A model generated the notes under the pieces. It worked only from the letters and a program-made list of their open reading frames with translations, was not told the DNA's origin and ran no database searches. Made by a program: the position numbers and the translations under genes. 64,000 nt of DNA from Caulobacteraceae bacterium (GTDB lineage Bacteria > Pseudomonadota > Alphaproteobacteria > Caulobacterales > Caulobacteraceae). Shown here piece after piece: positions 27,956-39,577 of the stretch. Location: positions 1 through 64,000 of the forward strand of contig CANJLQ010000016.1 in NCBI GenBank assembly GCA_947475735.1. The letters run 5' to 3'. Each line of letters opens with the position of its first letter. Positions within the stretch are counted from its first letter, which is position 1.

Positions 27956-28050
27956 GCCGTCCCTTGCGACACCGCGCGGCGACGGGCAAGCCCCGGTATC
28001 CTTTCCTGTTCCTTGGTCGAAAACGTCTGTTCGGGGAGAGTCCTGCCGCC

Positions 28051-29055
28051 ATGATCCTGAGTATCGGCCTCGCCGGACTGGCCGCCGTCTGCGCCTTCGT
28101 GATGGGCTATGCCCTCAACCAGGGCACGACCTGCGCCGTCACCGCCGCCCGTCAGGTGATCGACGAGCGGCGGCCGACGATGCTGCTGGGGTTCGGGGTG
28201 GCGGCGGCGACTGCGGGGCTGGTCTGGTTCCCGCTGGCCTGGTTCACGAACGGCGTCGTGACCCTGCCACCGGACCATGTGGTCAGCGGGAGCCTGATCC
28301 TCGGCGGCACTCTGCTCGGTGTCGGCGCGGTCATGAATCGGGCCTGCCTCCTCGGCAGCATCTCGCGCATCGGCGATGGCCGGTTGAGCTACCTGGGGCT
28401 TCCGATCGGTCTGGCGGCGGGTTTCGTCCTCGGCGACCGCCTTGGCCTGTCCGCGCCGGACGCGCAGGCGAACATGCTGGGCCACCCCTCCGAGGTCGCC
28501 CTTCTGGTCCTCGTCATCTTCGGAGTCCTTCTCTGGATCGGTTGGTGGGCCATGCGGATGCTCGGCGACAAGGGCGGGGACGGCCGTTGGACCTGGAGGA
28601 CCGCCATGGTGGTTCTGGGCGTCTCGGGCGCCGTGCTGTTCGCGGTCGCTCCGGGATGGACGCTCGCCGACGCCATCCGGCTGGCCCTGCCGGGGGGTGT
28701 CATGTCGATCATGGCCGCCGGGGCGCTCGGCCTTGTCATGTTCGCCATTCTGTCGGGCGGAGCGATCGTGTCGGGCCTGCGCCGCCGATCGTTCATCCTG
28801 CGCCCGCCCCGCCTGGTGCCGTTCGGGCGGTCGGTCCTGGGGGGCGCGGTGATGGCCCTGGGGGCCAGTCTGGTGCCGGGCGGAAACGACACCCTGCTGC
28901 TGGCGGCCCTGCCTGGGGCGACGACGGCGGGGCTGGTCGCCTATGGGGTCATGTCCGCGACCGTGTTCGCCCTCCTGCTCGCCCGACGCGGGATCGACCG
29001 CGCATGGGACCGAGCCGTCGTCAGCTCGCGGCCTGAATCGCCGCCTGGGTCTTGA
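28051..29055 (+). CDS. YeeE/YedE-family transporter
   Basis: A 334-residue membrane protein with about nine hydrophobic segments. It begins MILSIGLAGLAAVCAFVMGYALNQGTTCAV and has the conserved Cys-containing motifs GTTCAVTAARQ and GVGAVMNRACLLGSISRIGDGRLSY that line the channel in YeeE/TsuA thiosulfate importers. It probably imports thiosulfate or a related sulfur species. I chose the ATG at 28051, preceded by GGGGAGAG. Its last 35 bp overlap the convergent folP gene. Confidence 0.8.
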   Translation: MILSIGLAGLAAVCAFVMGYALNQGTTCAVTAARQVIDERRPTMLLGFGVAAATAGLVWFPLAWFTNGVVTLPPDHVVSGSLILGGTLLGVGAVMNRACLLGSISRIGDGRLSYLGLPIGLAAGFVLGDRLGLSAPDAQANMLGHPSEVALLVLVIFGVLLWIGWWAMRMLGDKGGDGRWTWRTAMVVLGVSGAVLFAVAPGWTLADAIRLALPGGVMSIMAAGALGLVMFAILSGGAIVSGLRRRSFILRPPRLVPFGRSVLGGAVMALGASLVPGGNDTLLLAALPGATTAGLVAYGVMSATVFALLLARRGIDRAWDRAVVSSRPESPPGS

Positions 29056-29830
29056 GCGCCTGAACGGTCTCGCGGACGTCATGAACCCGCACGATGACGG
29101 CCCCCCGCCGGGCCCCCTCCAGCGCCAGGGCGATCGAGCCGCCCAGCCGGTCGGTCGCCTCGGCGGCGGACGGGTCGATGTTGCGGATCATCCGCTTGCG
29201 GCTGGCCCCCAGCAGCACGGGAAAGCCCCGCGCCGCCAACCGGTCGAGGTGGGCGATCAGGGCCAGGTTGTGCTCCACCGTCTTGCCGAAGCCGATGCCG
29301 GGATCCAGCGTGATCCGCTCGCGCGCCACCCCGGCCGCCACGGCCGCCTCGGCGCGGGCGACCAGAAAGTCGGCCACCTCGGCCACGACGTCGTCATACA
29401 GCGGCTCGACCTGCATGGTGCGCGGCTCGCCCAGCATGTGCATCAGCACCACCTCGCACCCCAGGTCGGCGGCGACCGCCGCACTGTCGGGCGAGAAGGT
29501 CAGGGCGGTGACGTCGTTCCAGATCGTGGCCCCCGCCGCCAGGGCGGCGCGCGCGACCTCGGGCTTCATGGTGTCGATGCTGATGGGTCCATGCCAGCGC
29601 GCGTGAACGGCGGCGATGACCGGCACGACCCGGGCGATCTCGATGTCGGCCGAAACCGGGTCTGCCCCCGGGCGGGTGCTCTCGCCGCCGATGTCGAGGA
29701 TATCGGCCCCGTCGCCGATCAATCGCATCGCCTGTGCCAGGCCGCCTTCCGCCGTCGCATGCAGGCCGCCGTCCGAAAAGCTGTCGGGCGTCACGTTGAC
29801 GATGCCCATGACGCGCGGACGGACGCTCAT
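29021..29830 (-). CDS. folP: Dihydropteroate synthase
   Basis: FolP joins p-aminobenzoate to hydroxymethyl-dihydropterin pyrophosphate in folate synthesis and is the sulfonamide target. The 269-residue TIM-barrel protein carries MGIVNVTPDSFSDGG (residues 8-22) and DIGGESTRPGADPV (45-58), plus the LDPGIGFGKT and GASRKRMI motifs. The start overlaps the upstream regulator gene by four bases, so folate synthesis here is tied to that small operon. Confidence 0.95.
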   Translation of the reverse strand: MSVRPRVMGIVNVTPDSFSDGGLHATAEGGLAQAMRLIGDGADILDIGGESTRPGADPVSADIEIARVVPVIAAVHARWHGPISIDTMKPEVARAALAAGATIWNDVTALTFSPDSAAVAADLGCEVVLMHMLGEPRTMQVEPLYDDVVAEVADFLVARAEAAVAAGVARERITLDPGIGFGKTVEHNLALIAHLDRLAARGFPVLLGASRKRMIRNIDPSAAEATDRLGGSIALALEGARRGAVIVRVHDVRETVQALKTQAAIQAAS

Positions 29831-30129
29831 GCCTTGCCCCCGATCAACCGCCCCAAGGCTTCCAGGTAGGCGGCGAAGGCGGACCGGCCGGCGGCGGTGA
29901 GGGTCACGCGGGTCAGGGGCTTGTTGTCCTTGAAGCTTTTGTCGATGGCGACATAGCCCGCCTCTTCGAGCTTCTTGAGGTGGACCGACAGATTTCCCTG
30001 GGTCGCCTCAAGCACGGTCTTCAGCTCGGTGAAGTCGGCGGCCTCGACGTCAGCCAGATAGACCATGATCCCCAGCCGCAGGCGGCCGTGGATGACGTCG
30101 TCGATCCTGCCGAGATCGGCCAGCCCCAT
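29827..30129 (-). CDS. Winged-helix transcriptional regulator
   Basis: A 100-residue winged helix-turn-helix protein. The recognition helix lies in LKTVLEATQGNLSVHLKKLEEAGYVAIDKSF, followed by a wing (NKPLTRVTLTAAGRSAF). This matches the ArsR/MarR-like HTH_34 family often found next to a small membrane protein. It lies 6 bp after the membrane-protein gene and overlaps folP. It probably regulates this operon, but the signal is unknown. Confidence 0.83.
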   Translation of the reverse strand: MGLADLGRIDDVIHGRLRLGIMVYLADVEAADFTELKTVLEATQGNLSVHLKKLEEAGYVAIDKSFKDNKPLTRVTLTAAGRSAFAAYLEALGRLIGGKA

Positions 30130-30135
30130 CGACGC

Positions 30136-30771
30136 TCAGGTCCCCGCCCGGGCGTCGCGGAACATCACCCAGCCCGGCAGGGCGAACAGGGCGAACAGGG
30201 CGACGGTACAGACGCCGAGGTACCACAGGGGATCTCGCACCAGCAGGCCCAGCGCCACCGCCGTAACCCACCCGCCCAGCGCCGTCGCCAGCATCCAGCC
30301 CTGCCGTTTCAGGGTCCAGGCCATGTACCAGGCGGCCGCCTGCAGCGCGAAGACGATGGCGGCGTAATAGAGCCAGATCGCGAAATCCTGATCCCGCGCC
30401 GCCCCCACCGCGAAGATGATGATCACGGCGGTATTGGCCATGCCCGTCGCGCTGAAGGCGGCGCTGAGGGTGCGCGTCGCCAGGGGACCGCGATTGGCCG
30501 GTCCGGCCTTGCGGTCCCTCAGGATCGCCCAGGTCAGGACGGCCAGGAAGGCGACGCTGATCCCGACGACGAAGGCCAGGTTGGCGATATCGGGCCAGTC
30601 GATCAGGCCCGCCGCTTGGCCGACGTGGAACAGGCATTGAAGCCCGTACAGCAGTCCGCCGGCGAGGTAGCAGATCGCTAGGGTCATCGGCGGTCGGCCG
30701 CCGCCCTCGACGATCGCGCGCATGAAGGCGAGGTCGTCCTCGGGCGAATGCAGACGGGGTTTGGCAGGCAT
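30136..30771 (-). CDS. Membrane protein of unknown function
   Basis: A 211-residue protein with about six membrane helices and a short cytoplasmic N-terminus (MPAKPRLHSPEDDLAFMRAIVEGGGRPP). I chose the ATG at 30771 because GGAGAG lies a few bases upstream; the frame runs further but without such a site. It is first in the transcript membrane protein - winged-helix regulator - folP, a pairing in which the regulator often controls the membrane protein. No transport signature was recognised. Confidence 0.65.
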   Translation of the reverse strand: MPAKPRLHSPEDDLAFMRAIVEGGGRPPMTLAICYLAGGLLYGLQCLFHVGQAAGLIDWPDIANLAFVVGISVAFLAVLTWAILRDRKAGPANRGPLATRTLSAAFSATGMANTAVIIIFAVGAARDQDFAIWLYYAAIVFALQAAAWYMAWTLKRQGWMLATALGGWVTAVALGLLVRDPLWYLGVCTVALFALFALPGWVMFRDARAGT

Positions 30772-30829
30772 GGGTCTCTCCGGGAGCCGGCTCGCCCCTC
30801 GGGTGGACGAGCCGGTCGGTCTTGGCAAG

Positions 30830-32050
30830 CTACTCAGCGGCGATGGGCGCGGTCGAGGGGCGGGCCTTTCGCCACGGGACGCGCCGTCCGTTCAGCCAGG
30901 AGCCGATGTAGGTATGGCGGACCAGCAGTTCGTAGCTCAGCAGGCTGACCGCCATCACGCCGACCAGCACCGCCGCCAGCTTGGCGAACCACGGCCAGGG
31001 CTGGGCCAGCAGCAGGACCTGCGCCGCCATCACCAGCGGCAGATGGACGATATAGACCCAGTAGGAGGCGTCGGCGAGATAGCGCCGCACAGCGCTGTGG
31101 CCCGAGGCGAAGCGCAGAGCCAGGCCGATCACGGCGAAGGTGGCGGACCACATGGCGATCGCATAGGTCCAGGCTGAGGTCAGCTTCATCTCCGGGTCGC
31201 TGACGGCCGTCAGGCGCGGGCCCGGACCCCCGGCGAGGTAAAGGGCCGCGGCACCGGTCGCCAGGGCCACGACGGCGAACACCGGCCACGCGCTGACGAT
31301 GCGGCTCAGAAGGTCTCGGCGGCGGTTCAGCAGGGCCCCGGTCGCGAACGCCAAACCGAAGGCGGTCACGGCCACGGCGTTGGGGACCAGGCCGGTGTCC
31401 GGCGTCGGCACGCCGAAGAAGACGATCCAGTCAGGCCGCGCCCAGAAGGCGAGCGCGACGGGCGCGGCCAGCACGGCCGGGCTCCACGGGCCGATCAGGA
31501 GGCCGGCGATCCGATCGGCGAAGCGGCCGAGGTGGCCGCTCGGGTCAGCCGCCGTCAGGGCGTGCAGCGCCAACCGGACGACATAGAAGATCAGCAGCAC
31601 CCACAGGAACCAGAGGTGGGTCAGGGGAAAGGTTTCGAGCGTCAGAGGCGGTGGCGGCGGTCCATCCGTCGGCAGGGTGCCGCCGTTATCGATGGCCACC
31701 TTCCACAGCAGGACCGCAATGATCGCCGGAAACACCAGCCACCACAGGCCGAACAAGCCCCCGCCGATGCGGTTGAGCCGGTCCTTGGCGAACCGCAACC
31801 AGCCCATGCGGCCCAGCATCATCTCTCCGAAGAGCCCCGCGATCAGGAAGAAGGTCGTCATCCGGAACAGATGGATGGCGAAGAAGATCAGGCTGGCCCC
31901 CTGGGACGTCTGCGCGTCGGTGGCGATCCAGATCGGCGCGGGGATGTAGGCCATCGAGGCGTGCAGGACGACGCCCAGCAAAAGCGCGCCGCCCCTCAGG
32001 GCGTCGAGGCCATGCAGCCGGTCCGTCGGCCCATTCGTTACACTTGTCAT
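30830..32050 (-). CDS. Acyltransferase-3 family membrane protein (OpgC-like)
   Basis: A 406-residue protein with about ten membrane helices. It starts RLHGLDALRGGALLLGVVLHASMAYI, the R..xLDxLRGxA...V...H pattern of the acyltransferase-3 family, whose His is catalytic. The overall layout resembles OpgC/MdoC, which adds succinyl groups to periplasmic glucans. It probably O-acylates an envelope glycan; the substrate is unknown. The ATG at 32050 has GGAGG five bases upstream. Confidence 0.78.
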   Translation of the reverse strand: MTSVTNGPTDRLHGLDALRGGALLLGVVLHASMAYIPAPIWIATDAQTSQGASLIFFAIHLFRMTTFFLIAGLFGEMMLGRMGWLRFAKDRLNRIGGGLFGLWWLVFPAIIAVLLWKVAIDNGGTLPTDGPPPPPLTLETFPLTHLWFLWVLLIFYVVRLALHALTAADPSGHLGRFADRIAGLLIGPWSPAVLAAPVALAFWARPDWIVFFGVPTPDTGLVPNAVAVTAFGLAFATGALLNRRRDLLSRIVSAWPVFAVVALATGAAALYLAGGPGPRLTAVSDPEMKLTSAWTYAIAMWSATFAVIGLALRFASGHSAVRRYLADASYWVYIVHLPLVMAAQVLLLAQPWPWFAKLAAVLVGVMAVSLLSYELLVRHTYIGSWLNGRRVPWRKARPSTAPIAAE

Positions 32051-32118
32051 CACGCCCTCCATTCGATGGATGACGAGCTATCATAGACATGTTTGGTATG
32101 CAAACAGGTCTGATAGTG

Positions 32119-32150
32119 AAATGCCCGCCCGGCGAACCGGGCGGGCATTT
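32119..32150 (-). terminator. Hairpin terminator after ftsH
   Basis: A perfect 14-bp inverted repeat (AAATGCCCGCCCGG, 32119-32132, and its complement, 32137-32150) with a CGAA loop lies 11 bp beyond the ftsH stop. The flanking AAA/TTT gives a short T run on either strand, so it may work in both directions. It separates ftsH from the acyltransferase gene. Confidence 0.75.
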
Positions 32151-32160
32151 CTGGGTCTGA

Positions 32161-34107
<1,947 letters not shown>

Positions 34108-34164
34108 CGGTTAGAAGTCCTCGTCGCCGGCCACCGTGCCGGCATGGGTTTCACTCAGTCGGAG

Positions 34165-35397
34165 TCAAAATAGGTCAGACGGCGGCGTTTCGCCATGCAC
34201 GGTTCGCGTCAGGTCCGTTTCCTGCGTCGTTTCGCCCAGAGCCAGCGACAGGCGACGCGGCGCGAGGTTCAGGACCCTGGCCGCCCGCCATGCAAGAACC
34301 GGGCTGGTCCCACCGTCCCGGATCAGGACCGGCAGGGCTCCACGCGCCGCCGGGGCCGAATGGGCGACAACCGCGCGATCGGCGACCGACAGCTGAGCCA
34401 GACGGCCGAGAGCCGGAACGACGCTCCAACCGTCGTCACCGGAGGTGATCTCATAGCGGCCGTCCCAGACGGCGGGGCAATCCGGGGTGAGCGTCAGCCG
34501 CCGCTGCGAAACGCGACGCAGCTCGCCGGCCTCTCGGGTGACCCGCACGCGCTGAGGCGTTGCCTCGATACGAGCACCGGCGAGATTGGCCGTGAAGGGT
34601 TCGCCTTTGGCCAGCCGCGCCTCGAGCGCCTCGAGCCGTTCCGCGCGCGGCAGGCGATCGTGCCCGGCGGCGCAAAGGAGTGTTGGGGCCAGGCGGATCA
34701 CTCCCTCGAATCCCTCGCCGAGAGCGAGCGGACGGGCAGTCCCGAGCGCGGGGCGCTCGATGGCCCCACGCGGAGAGGACCCCGCGTTCGATGCGCCCAC
34801 TCGGTGTCCTTCCGTCATTTCGCGCAAGCTAGTGCGCGCTCGCCCTCGCCCGTATGCCGCATTCCCCGGGTCTTCGATCCATTCCCTGCCCCGCGCCCGC
34901 AGCAGCTGGCGCAAAGCCTCACGACGCTCTTCCAGCATGGGACGCAGCAGCATTAGCCCGCGCCCCTCGGGCCAGGCCGGGCTGGGCGACCATTCGCGAA
35001 GACCGCCCAGTGTCGATCCGCGCGCTCGCATCCAGTCGCCCTCGGCGACGTCGTCGGCGGTGTGGCCAAACAGCACGACGCGGGCCCCCGCCTCGCGGGC
35101 GGCCTCGGCGATCAGGGCATGGCGGGCGCGGCGGGCGGCGGCGGGCAGGCCTGTGGTCGGCTTTGGTCCCTCCCAGCGGCGAGACGCCCAGTCGGCGCCG
35201 ACAGCCCGCGCCGCCGCCTCGCAGAGCCGCGACCAGTCGGCGGCATCGGGGTTCAGTCCGTGGTCGACCGTGACAGCGAGCAGTGGGCGGCTCGCGCGAC
35301 GCGCCCAGATCGCTGCGATCTCCAGCAGGGCCAGCGAGTCCCCGCCTCCGGACAATGCCAGGGCGATCGGGTGAGCCGCCTGTCGATCCAGCCGCAC
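34165..35397 (-). CDS. tilS: tRNA(Ile)-lysidine synthase
   Basis: TilS modifies C34 of the tRNA-Ile(CAU) precursor to lysidine so that it reads AUA. The 410-residue protein has the PP-loop ALSGGGDSLALLEIA near residue 14, GHTADDVAEGDWMRARGSTLGGL, and RPMLEERREALRQLLRARGREWIEDPGN. The C-terminal half is less conserved. The GTG at 35397 may not be the true start, since the frame is open upstream with a plausible LERRVLARLD leader, but no better start codon is seen. The tilS-ftsH order is conserved in alphaproteobacteria. Confidence 0.9.
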   Translation of the reverse strand: MRLDRQAAHPIALALSGGGDSLALLEIAAIWARRASRPLLAVTVDHGLNPDAADWSRLCEAAARAVGADWASRRWEGPKPTTGLPAAARRARHALIAEAAREAGARVVLFGHTADDVAEGDWMRARGSTLGGLREWSPSPAWPEGRGLMLLRPMLEERREALRQLLRARGREWIEDPGNAAYGRGRARTSLREMTEGHRVGASNAGSSPRGAIERPALGTARPLALGEGFEGVIRLAPTLLCAAGHDRLPRAERLEALEARLAKGEPFTANLAGARIEATPQRVRVTREAGELRRVSQRRLTLTPDCPAVWDGRYEITSGDDGWSVVPALGRLAQLSVADRAVVAHSAPAARGALPVLIRDGGTSPVLAWRAARVLNLAPRRLSLALGETTQETDLTRTVHGETPPSDLF

Positions 35398-35450
35398 GTC
35401 CAGCCGCGCGAGAACCCGGCGTTCAAGATCGGCGACCGGGTCGCCCGGGC

Positions 35451-36302
35451 TCAGCGGCAGGCCGCCCGGGTTCGAGTGTCGACCGCGATCTGGCGCAGGG
35501 CAGGCGTGGAGCTGGCGGCATAGCGTCTATCGTATTCACCCAGCGCCGCGCAGGCTTGGGCATCACGGTTGGTCGCCTCCAGGCCGCGCGCCAGCTTGAG
35601 CGTGACCTCGCCGGCCCAGGGCGCAGTCGGCCAGCCCTGGAGCGCGGTGGCGTACTGTTGCACAGCTCCGGCCTGGTCGCCGCCGGCGCGGATGACGTCG
35701 CCGATGCGCCAGACCGCCTCGCGGCCGGACGGCGTGTCGGCCCAGGTCGAGGCGACGAGTTCCAGGGCCGCCCGGCCCCGTGCCGGGTCTGTCGCCAGCA
35801 GCGCTCGCGCAGCGGCGAGATCGGCGACGGCGTCCCCCGTCGGAGACCGCGTTGCGGCCTCCTCGGCCTCCCGGGCGGCGGCTTCCTCGGCCTCGCGCGT
35901 CTGCTCGATGGTTCGCAGTCGGCCCTCGGCGTCGGCGAGACGGGCGCGCAGGGCGGCGTTGTCGCTGTCGCTCTCGTCCAGCTGGAAGGTCAGGCGTTCC
36001 AAGTCGCCGTTCACCCGCTGGACCGTCTGCTCCATGTCCTGCAGACGGCGATCCATCTGCGAGACCCGCCCCTGGAGGGCGACGAGCTCCGGGTCGGACT
36101 CCACCAGGACCGGCTCACCCTGGGCGTTTCGCTGGGTGATCGCGCGCTCCAGACGGCGGACATTGCGGTCCAGGTTGTCCAGGCGACGCACGTCCCACTG
36201 AATGGCGGGCAGGGGCTGGGTCTGGGCGACCACAGCGCCGCCGATCACGCCTGTGGCGACGGCGGCGAGCGCGAGGGTCCGAAAGGTCAGGCGTCTTTTC
36301 AT
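35451..36302 (-). CDS. cpoB: Tol-Pal system protein CpoB (YbgF)
   Basis: CpoB is the periplasmic TPR protein that links Tol-Pal constriction with peptidoglycan synthesis. The 283-residue precursor starts at the ATG at 36302, giving a signal peptide (RTLALAAVATGVIGGAVVAQ). A coiled coil at about 40-145 (heptads of Leu, Arg and Glu) should drive trimer formation. The C-terminal third carries TPR-like repeats (ALLATDPARGRAALELV..., DQAGAVQQYATALQGWP...). It lies in its usual place downstream of pal, but with a DUF3667 gene in between. Confidence 0.88.
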   Translation of the reverse strand: MKRRLTFRTLALAAVATGVIGGAVVAQTQPLPAIQWDVRRLDNLDRNVRRLERAITQRNAQGEPVLVESDPELVALQGRVSQMDRRLQDMEQTVQRVNGDLERLTFQLDESDSDNAALRARLADAEGRLRTIEQTREAEEAAAREAEEAATRSPTGDAVADLAAARALLATDPARGRAALELVASTWADTPSGREAVWRIGDVIRAGGDQAGAVQQYATALQGWPTAPWAGEVTLKLARGLEATNRDAQACAALGEYDRRYAASSTPALRQIAVDTRTRAACR

Positions 36303-36342
36303 GCCGCCACAGGTTCCACCGATTTGGGGCCGCCGCAAGGCG

Positions 36343-37449
36343 TCAGGAGCCGAGACCCAGGAAGATGATCCCGACGAGGAACAAGGTGATGGTGAAGGTG
36401 CAGAACAGCATCAGGAAGAAGGTCCGCCAAAGGGCCGAGAACCAGCCCAGCCCATAGGTCCCCTTCAGCTGGGCGAACATGTGGACCGGCACGGTCAGGG
36501 ATAGGATCGATCCCACCGTTCCGCCGAAGGCCCCGAGCCGCCCCAGCCCCGCGACCGCCATGGTCAGGATGGCCATGAAGGTCAGGGAGTACAGCACGAA
36601 CACCCCATGGTCGTACCAGGTGAAGCCCCGCTTCCAGACGAACAGCAGCCACACGAACGGGATCGACAGCGGCACCAGCAGGAAGGCGAACTTATAGAGC
36701 GTCTGCTGGACCTTGTAGAAGGCGAACTCCGGGTTCGCGAGCTTGTGCAGGATCTTCTCCTGGAACTTCTTGTCGCCTACCCCGATGGTGACGTTTCCGT
36801 CCTCGACGGCGTCGGCCATGCTCGCCTGCCAACTGCCTGGCGCGAAACCGTCGGCGCGTGGACCGGCGGTCTTGGCCTCCTGCAGGGATGCCAACTGGCC
36901 CTCGACACCAGCGAGGGCGGCCTCCATGCCGGCGACGACGCCGGCGGCCCCCGGCTCGCCGGCCGCGGCCTTGATCCGCGCTTCGGCCAGTTCGGCGCGC
37001 GCGTCCACGACATCCTGCTGGGCATCGGCGATCCGCTCGTCCAGGGTCGCGACCTGAATGGGCCCCTCCCCGCTACCGCCGAAGCTCAGCAGGAAGAACA
37101 TCAGGAACACGGTGAACAGGAACAGCGCCAACGGCGAGACATAGCGGGTCCGCTTGCCTGCGATCCATTCACGGGTCAGCCGGCCGGGGTTGAGCAGCAG
37201 CAGCGGCAGGGTGCGCCAGATGCGGGCGTCGAAATGCATGACGCCGTGCAGCAACTCTTCGCCCAGATGCAGCAGGCTGCGATGCACATGGGTCGGCTGG
37301 CCGCAGTTCGAGCAGAACTTGCCCGAAACGGACTCGCCGCAGTCCGAACAGACATCGTGATGATCGCCGGCGCGGCCGGTCGGCTTCTCGATCGCCGCAC
37401 CGATCAGCCCGCCGGTCGCCGCACCGCCCGCTGCGTCGATATCCACCAT
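36343..37449 (-). CDS. DUF3667 zinc-ribbon membrane protein
   Basis: A 368-residue protein. The N-terminus has a zinc ribbon, CSDCGESVSGKFCSNCGQ (about residues 34-51). A DUF3667-type membrane domain follows: LNPGRLTREWIAGKRTRYVSPLALFLFTVFLMFFL, a charged coiled-coil segment (about 130-190), and four more hydrophobic helices to the C-terminus. The function of the family is not established. It sits between pal and cpoB on the same strand, 40 bp before cpoB, so it may be transcribed with the tol-pal genes. Confidence 0.8.
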   Translation of the reverse strand: MVDIDAAGGAATGGLIGAAIEKPTGRAGDHHDVCSDCGESVSGKFCSNCGQPTHVHRSLLHLGEELLHGVMHFDARIWRTLPLLLLNPGRLTREWIAGKRTRYVSPLALFLFTVFLMFFLLSFGGSGEGPIQVATLDERIADAQQDVVDARAELAEARIKAAAGEPGAAGVVAGMEAALAGVEGQLASLQEAKTAGPRADGFAPGSWQASMADAVEDGNVTIGVGDKKFQEKILHKLANPEFAFYKVQQTLYKFAFLLVPLSIPFVWLLFVWKRGFTWYDHGVFVLYSLTFMAILTMAVAGLGRLGAFGGTVGSILSLTVPVHMFAQLKGTYGLGWFSALWRTFFLMLFCTFTITLFLVGIIFLGLGS

Positions 37450-37526
37450 GGTCGCCCCCAGGCCAACTCAGCCGTCAGTGTGACGCGCTGCACAACAGGC
37501 GGCAAGATGGGGCGTCGAGGTGGGAC

Positions 37527-38081
37527 CTAGTTCGCGCCCGACGCGATCGCCGTGTGGCCGTTGCGATTGCGAGCCCAGGCTTCCTCGCTGGAGCCCTGGG
37601 CGATCGGGCGTTCCTTGCCGAAGCTGATGGTGTCGATCCGGCCGGCCGAGACGCCGCGCTCGATCAGATAGTTGCGGATCGATTCCGCCCGGCGAGCTCC
37701 CAGCGCCAGGTTGTACTCGCGCGTGCCGCGCTCATCGGCATTGCCCTCGATCCGCACCGTGACCTGGGGGTAGCGCTGCAGCCATTGAGCCTGGGCGTCC
37801 AGGCGCGGATAGGCCTCGGGGCTGACCTGATAGCTGTCGAGGTCGAAATAGATGCGGTCGCCGACGTTGACGACGAAGTCCTGGGCCGAGCCCGGCGCGC
37901 CGGCGCCCACGCCCGAGCCCTCGATCCCGCCGGTGCCCGGTCCGGGATAGGCTGGAACGTTCGTCCCTGTCCCCGTGTCCCCGGTCGCGCCGGTGACAGG
38001 GCGGCGCGGGGCGCAGGCGGCCATGGCCACGACGGCGAGCCCGATCAGGGCGACCTTGGCGGTGCGGGATGCGGTCATCAT
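37527..38081 (-). CDS. pal: Peptidoglycan-associated lipoprotein Pal
   Basis: Pal anchors the outer membrane to peptidoglycan and is moved by the Tol complex to the division site. The 184-residue precursor has a lipobox (LAVVAMAAC, Cys near residue 23), a Gly/Thr/Pro-rich linker, and an OmpA-like domain with IYFDLDSYQV and VTVRIEGNADERGTREYNLALGARRAESIRNYL. The C-terminus reads NRNGHTAI in place of the enterobacterial NRRAVI-like motif. Two adjacent ATGs (38081 and 38078) are possible starts. Confidence 0.96.
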   Translation of the reverse strand: MMTASRTAKVALIGLAVVAMAACAPRRPVTGATGDTGTGTNVPAYPGPGTGGIEGSGVGAGAPGSAQDFVVNVGDRIYFDLDSYQVSPEAYPRLDAQAQWLQRYPQVTVRIEGNADERGTREYNLALGARRAESIRNYLIERGVSAGRIDTISFGKERPIAQGSSEEAWARNRNGHTAIASGAN

Positions 38082-38164
38082 CGGATCATCTCCTGTGTGC
38101 GTCGGGCGAGGCCGTCACGGATCAGCATAGCGTGTCGGCTCAAGGGGTGTTCGTCAAAGAATGA

Positions 38165-39577
38165 TCAGGTATCGCAGGCGTCGGGACCGCCGGTGCCGAG
38201 GTTGGCGGAGGTCTCGTCCAGCAGGGGCGACCAGGCTGGGTCCGAGCCCCGGCCCTGATATCCGGACTGGGCGATGACTCGGCCCGACAGGTCGACCATC
38301 CACAGATTGGTGTTTCCGCCCCGCGTCTGGCGCGAGAACATCAGATAGCGACCGTTGGGCGCCCAGGACGGGCCTTCCTCGAAGTAGCTGCGGCTCAGCA
38401 TCCGCTCGCCCGACCCGTCGGGGGCCATGACGCCGATGCCGAACTGGCCGCCGCCCGACTTGGTGAAGGCGATCAGGTCGCCGCGCGGGCTCCAGGCCGG
38501 GGCGGTATAGCTGCCGCCGCCGCGCGAGATGGGCCGCTGGCCCGAGCCGTCGGCGTTCATCACATACAGGCGCGGCGTGCCCGACCGGTCGGAGTTGAAC
38601 ACCAGCCGCGTGCCGTCCGGGTTGAACGACGGCGAGGTGTCGATGCCCGGGTCGCTGGTCAGGCGCGACAGCCGCCGCGTCTGCAGATCCATGACATAGA
38701 CGTCGGTGTTGCCGCCCCGGATGATCGAGAAGGCGACCTTGGACCCGTCGGGCGAATAGCGGGGGGCCAGGGGCTGACCGTCGAACTCGCCCAGGTTCTC
38801 GCGGCGACCCGTGGTCAGGTTGTAGAGGTAGATGCGGCTGTAGTCCTCGCCCAAGGCCATATAGACGATCTCGTCCGGGTTGGACGAGAAGCGCGGCGTC
38901 AGGATGATCTCCGAGCCGTCGGTCAGGAAGACGGGGTTGTATCCGTCCTGATCCACGATCGCGAGGCGCGACAGGCGGTTCAGCTCGGTCCCGCTCTCGG
39001 CGACATAGACGATGCGAGTGTCGAACACCCCGCCCTCGCCGGTCATCCGCTGATAGACGACGTCGGCGATCTTGTGAGCGATGCGGCGCCACTGTTCGGG
39101 CGTGGCGGTGAAGTTGTAGCTGACCAGCTGGCACTGGCGGTACGGGTCGTACAGCCGGAAGCCCACGTCGTTGCGCCCGTCCGGACGCGGCGTGACGGAG
39201 CCGTACAGCACCGCCTGGGCTCCGATCTGGGTCCACTGCGGAAAGTTCGGCGCATTGGCCAGGGTCAGGCCCGTCTCGATGAAGCTGGCCGGATTGATCG
39301 GCTCGAAGAAGCCCGAGCGGCGCAGGTCGCCCGACAGGACCTCGGCGATCGAGGCCCCGTTCTGGCCGCTGAAAGGGGCGACGGCGATCTGGAAGGGACG
39401 CAGCACGCCCTGGTCGATCTCGACCTCGATCGGGCCGCCGTCCTGCGCCGGCTGCTGGCGCGCCTGCTGCTGCGACGGGCCGCCGTTCAGGCTCTGCGTC
39501 GCGCTCTGGGCCTGCACCAGGGAGGTCGCGGCGAGACCGAGCACGCACACCGTGGTGAGAAGCAGATTCAGACGCAT
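38165..39577 (-). CDS. tolB: Tol-Pal translocation protein TolB
   Basis: TolB is the periplasmic beta-propeller that binds Pal and is dislodged by TolA. The 470-residue precursor has a signal peptide ([20 protein letters not shown]), an N-terminal domain (IAVAPFSGQ...[11 protein letters not shown]), and a C-terminal propeller. Repeated [12 protein letters not shown], [12 protein letters not shown] and [16 protein letters not shown] blades mark the propeller. A Gln-rich insert follows the signal peptide (about residues 25-45). The position between tolA and pal is the standard order. Confidence 0.96.
   Translation of the reverse strand: MRLNLLLTTVCVLGLAATSLVQAQSATQSLNGGPSQQQARQQPAQDGGPIEVEIDQGVLRPFQIAVAPFSGQNGASIAEVLSGDLRRSGFFEPINPASFIETGLTLANAPNFPQWTQIGAQAVLYGSVTPRPDGRNDVGFRLYDPYRQCQLVSYNFTATPEQWRRIAHKIADVVYQRMTGEGGVFDTRIVYVAESGTELNRLSRLAIVDQDGYNPVFLTDGSEIILTPRFSSNPDEIVYMALGEDYSRIYLYNLTTGRRENLGEFDGQPLAPRYSPDGSKVAFSIIRGGNTDVYVMDLQTRRLSRLTSDPGIDTSPSFNPDGTRLVFNSDRSGTPRLYVMNADGSGQRPISRGGGSYTAPAWSPRGDLIAFTKSGGGQFGIGVMAPDGSGERMLSRSYFEEGPSWAPNGRYLMFSRQTRGGNTNLWMVDLSGRVIAQSGYQGRGSDPAWSPLLDETSANLGTGGPDACDT

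Noticed and set aside
27956..28050. TPP riboswitch upstream of thiD
   Set aside because: The 95 bp between thiD and the YeeE gene contain no CUGAGA-type thi-box core on the thiD strand.
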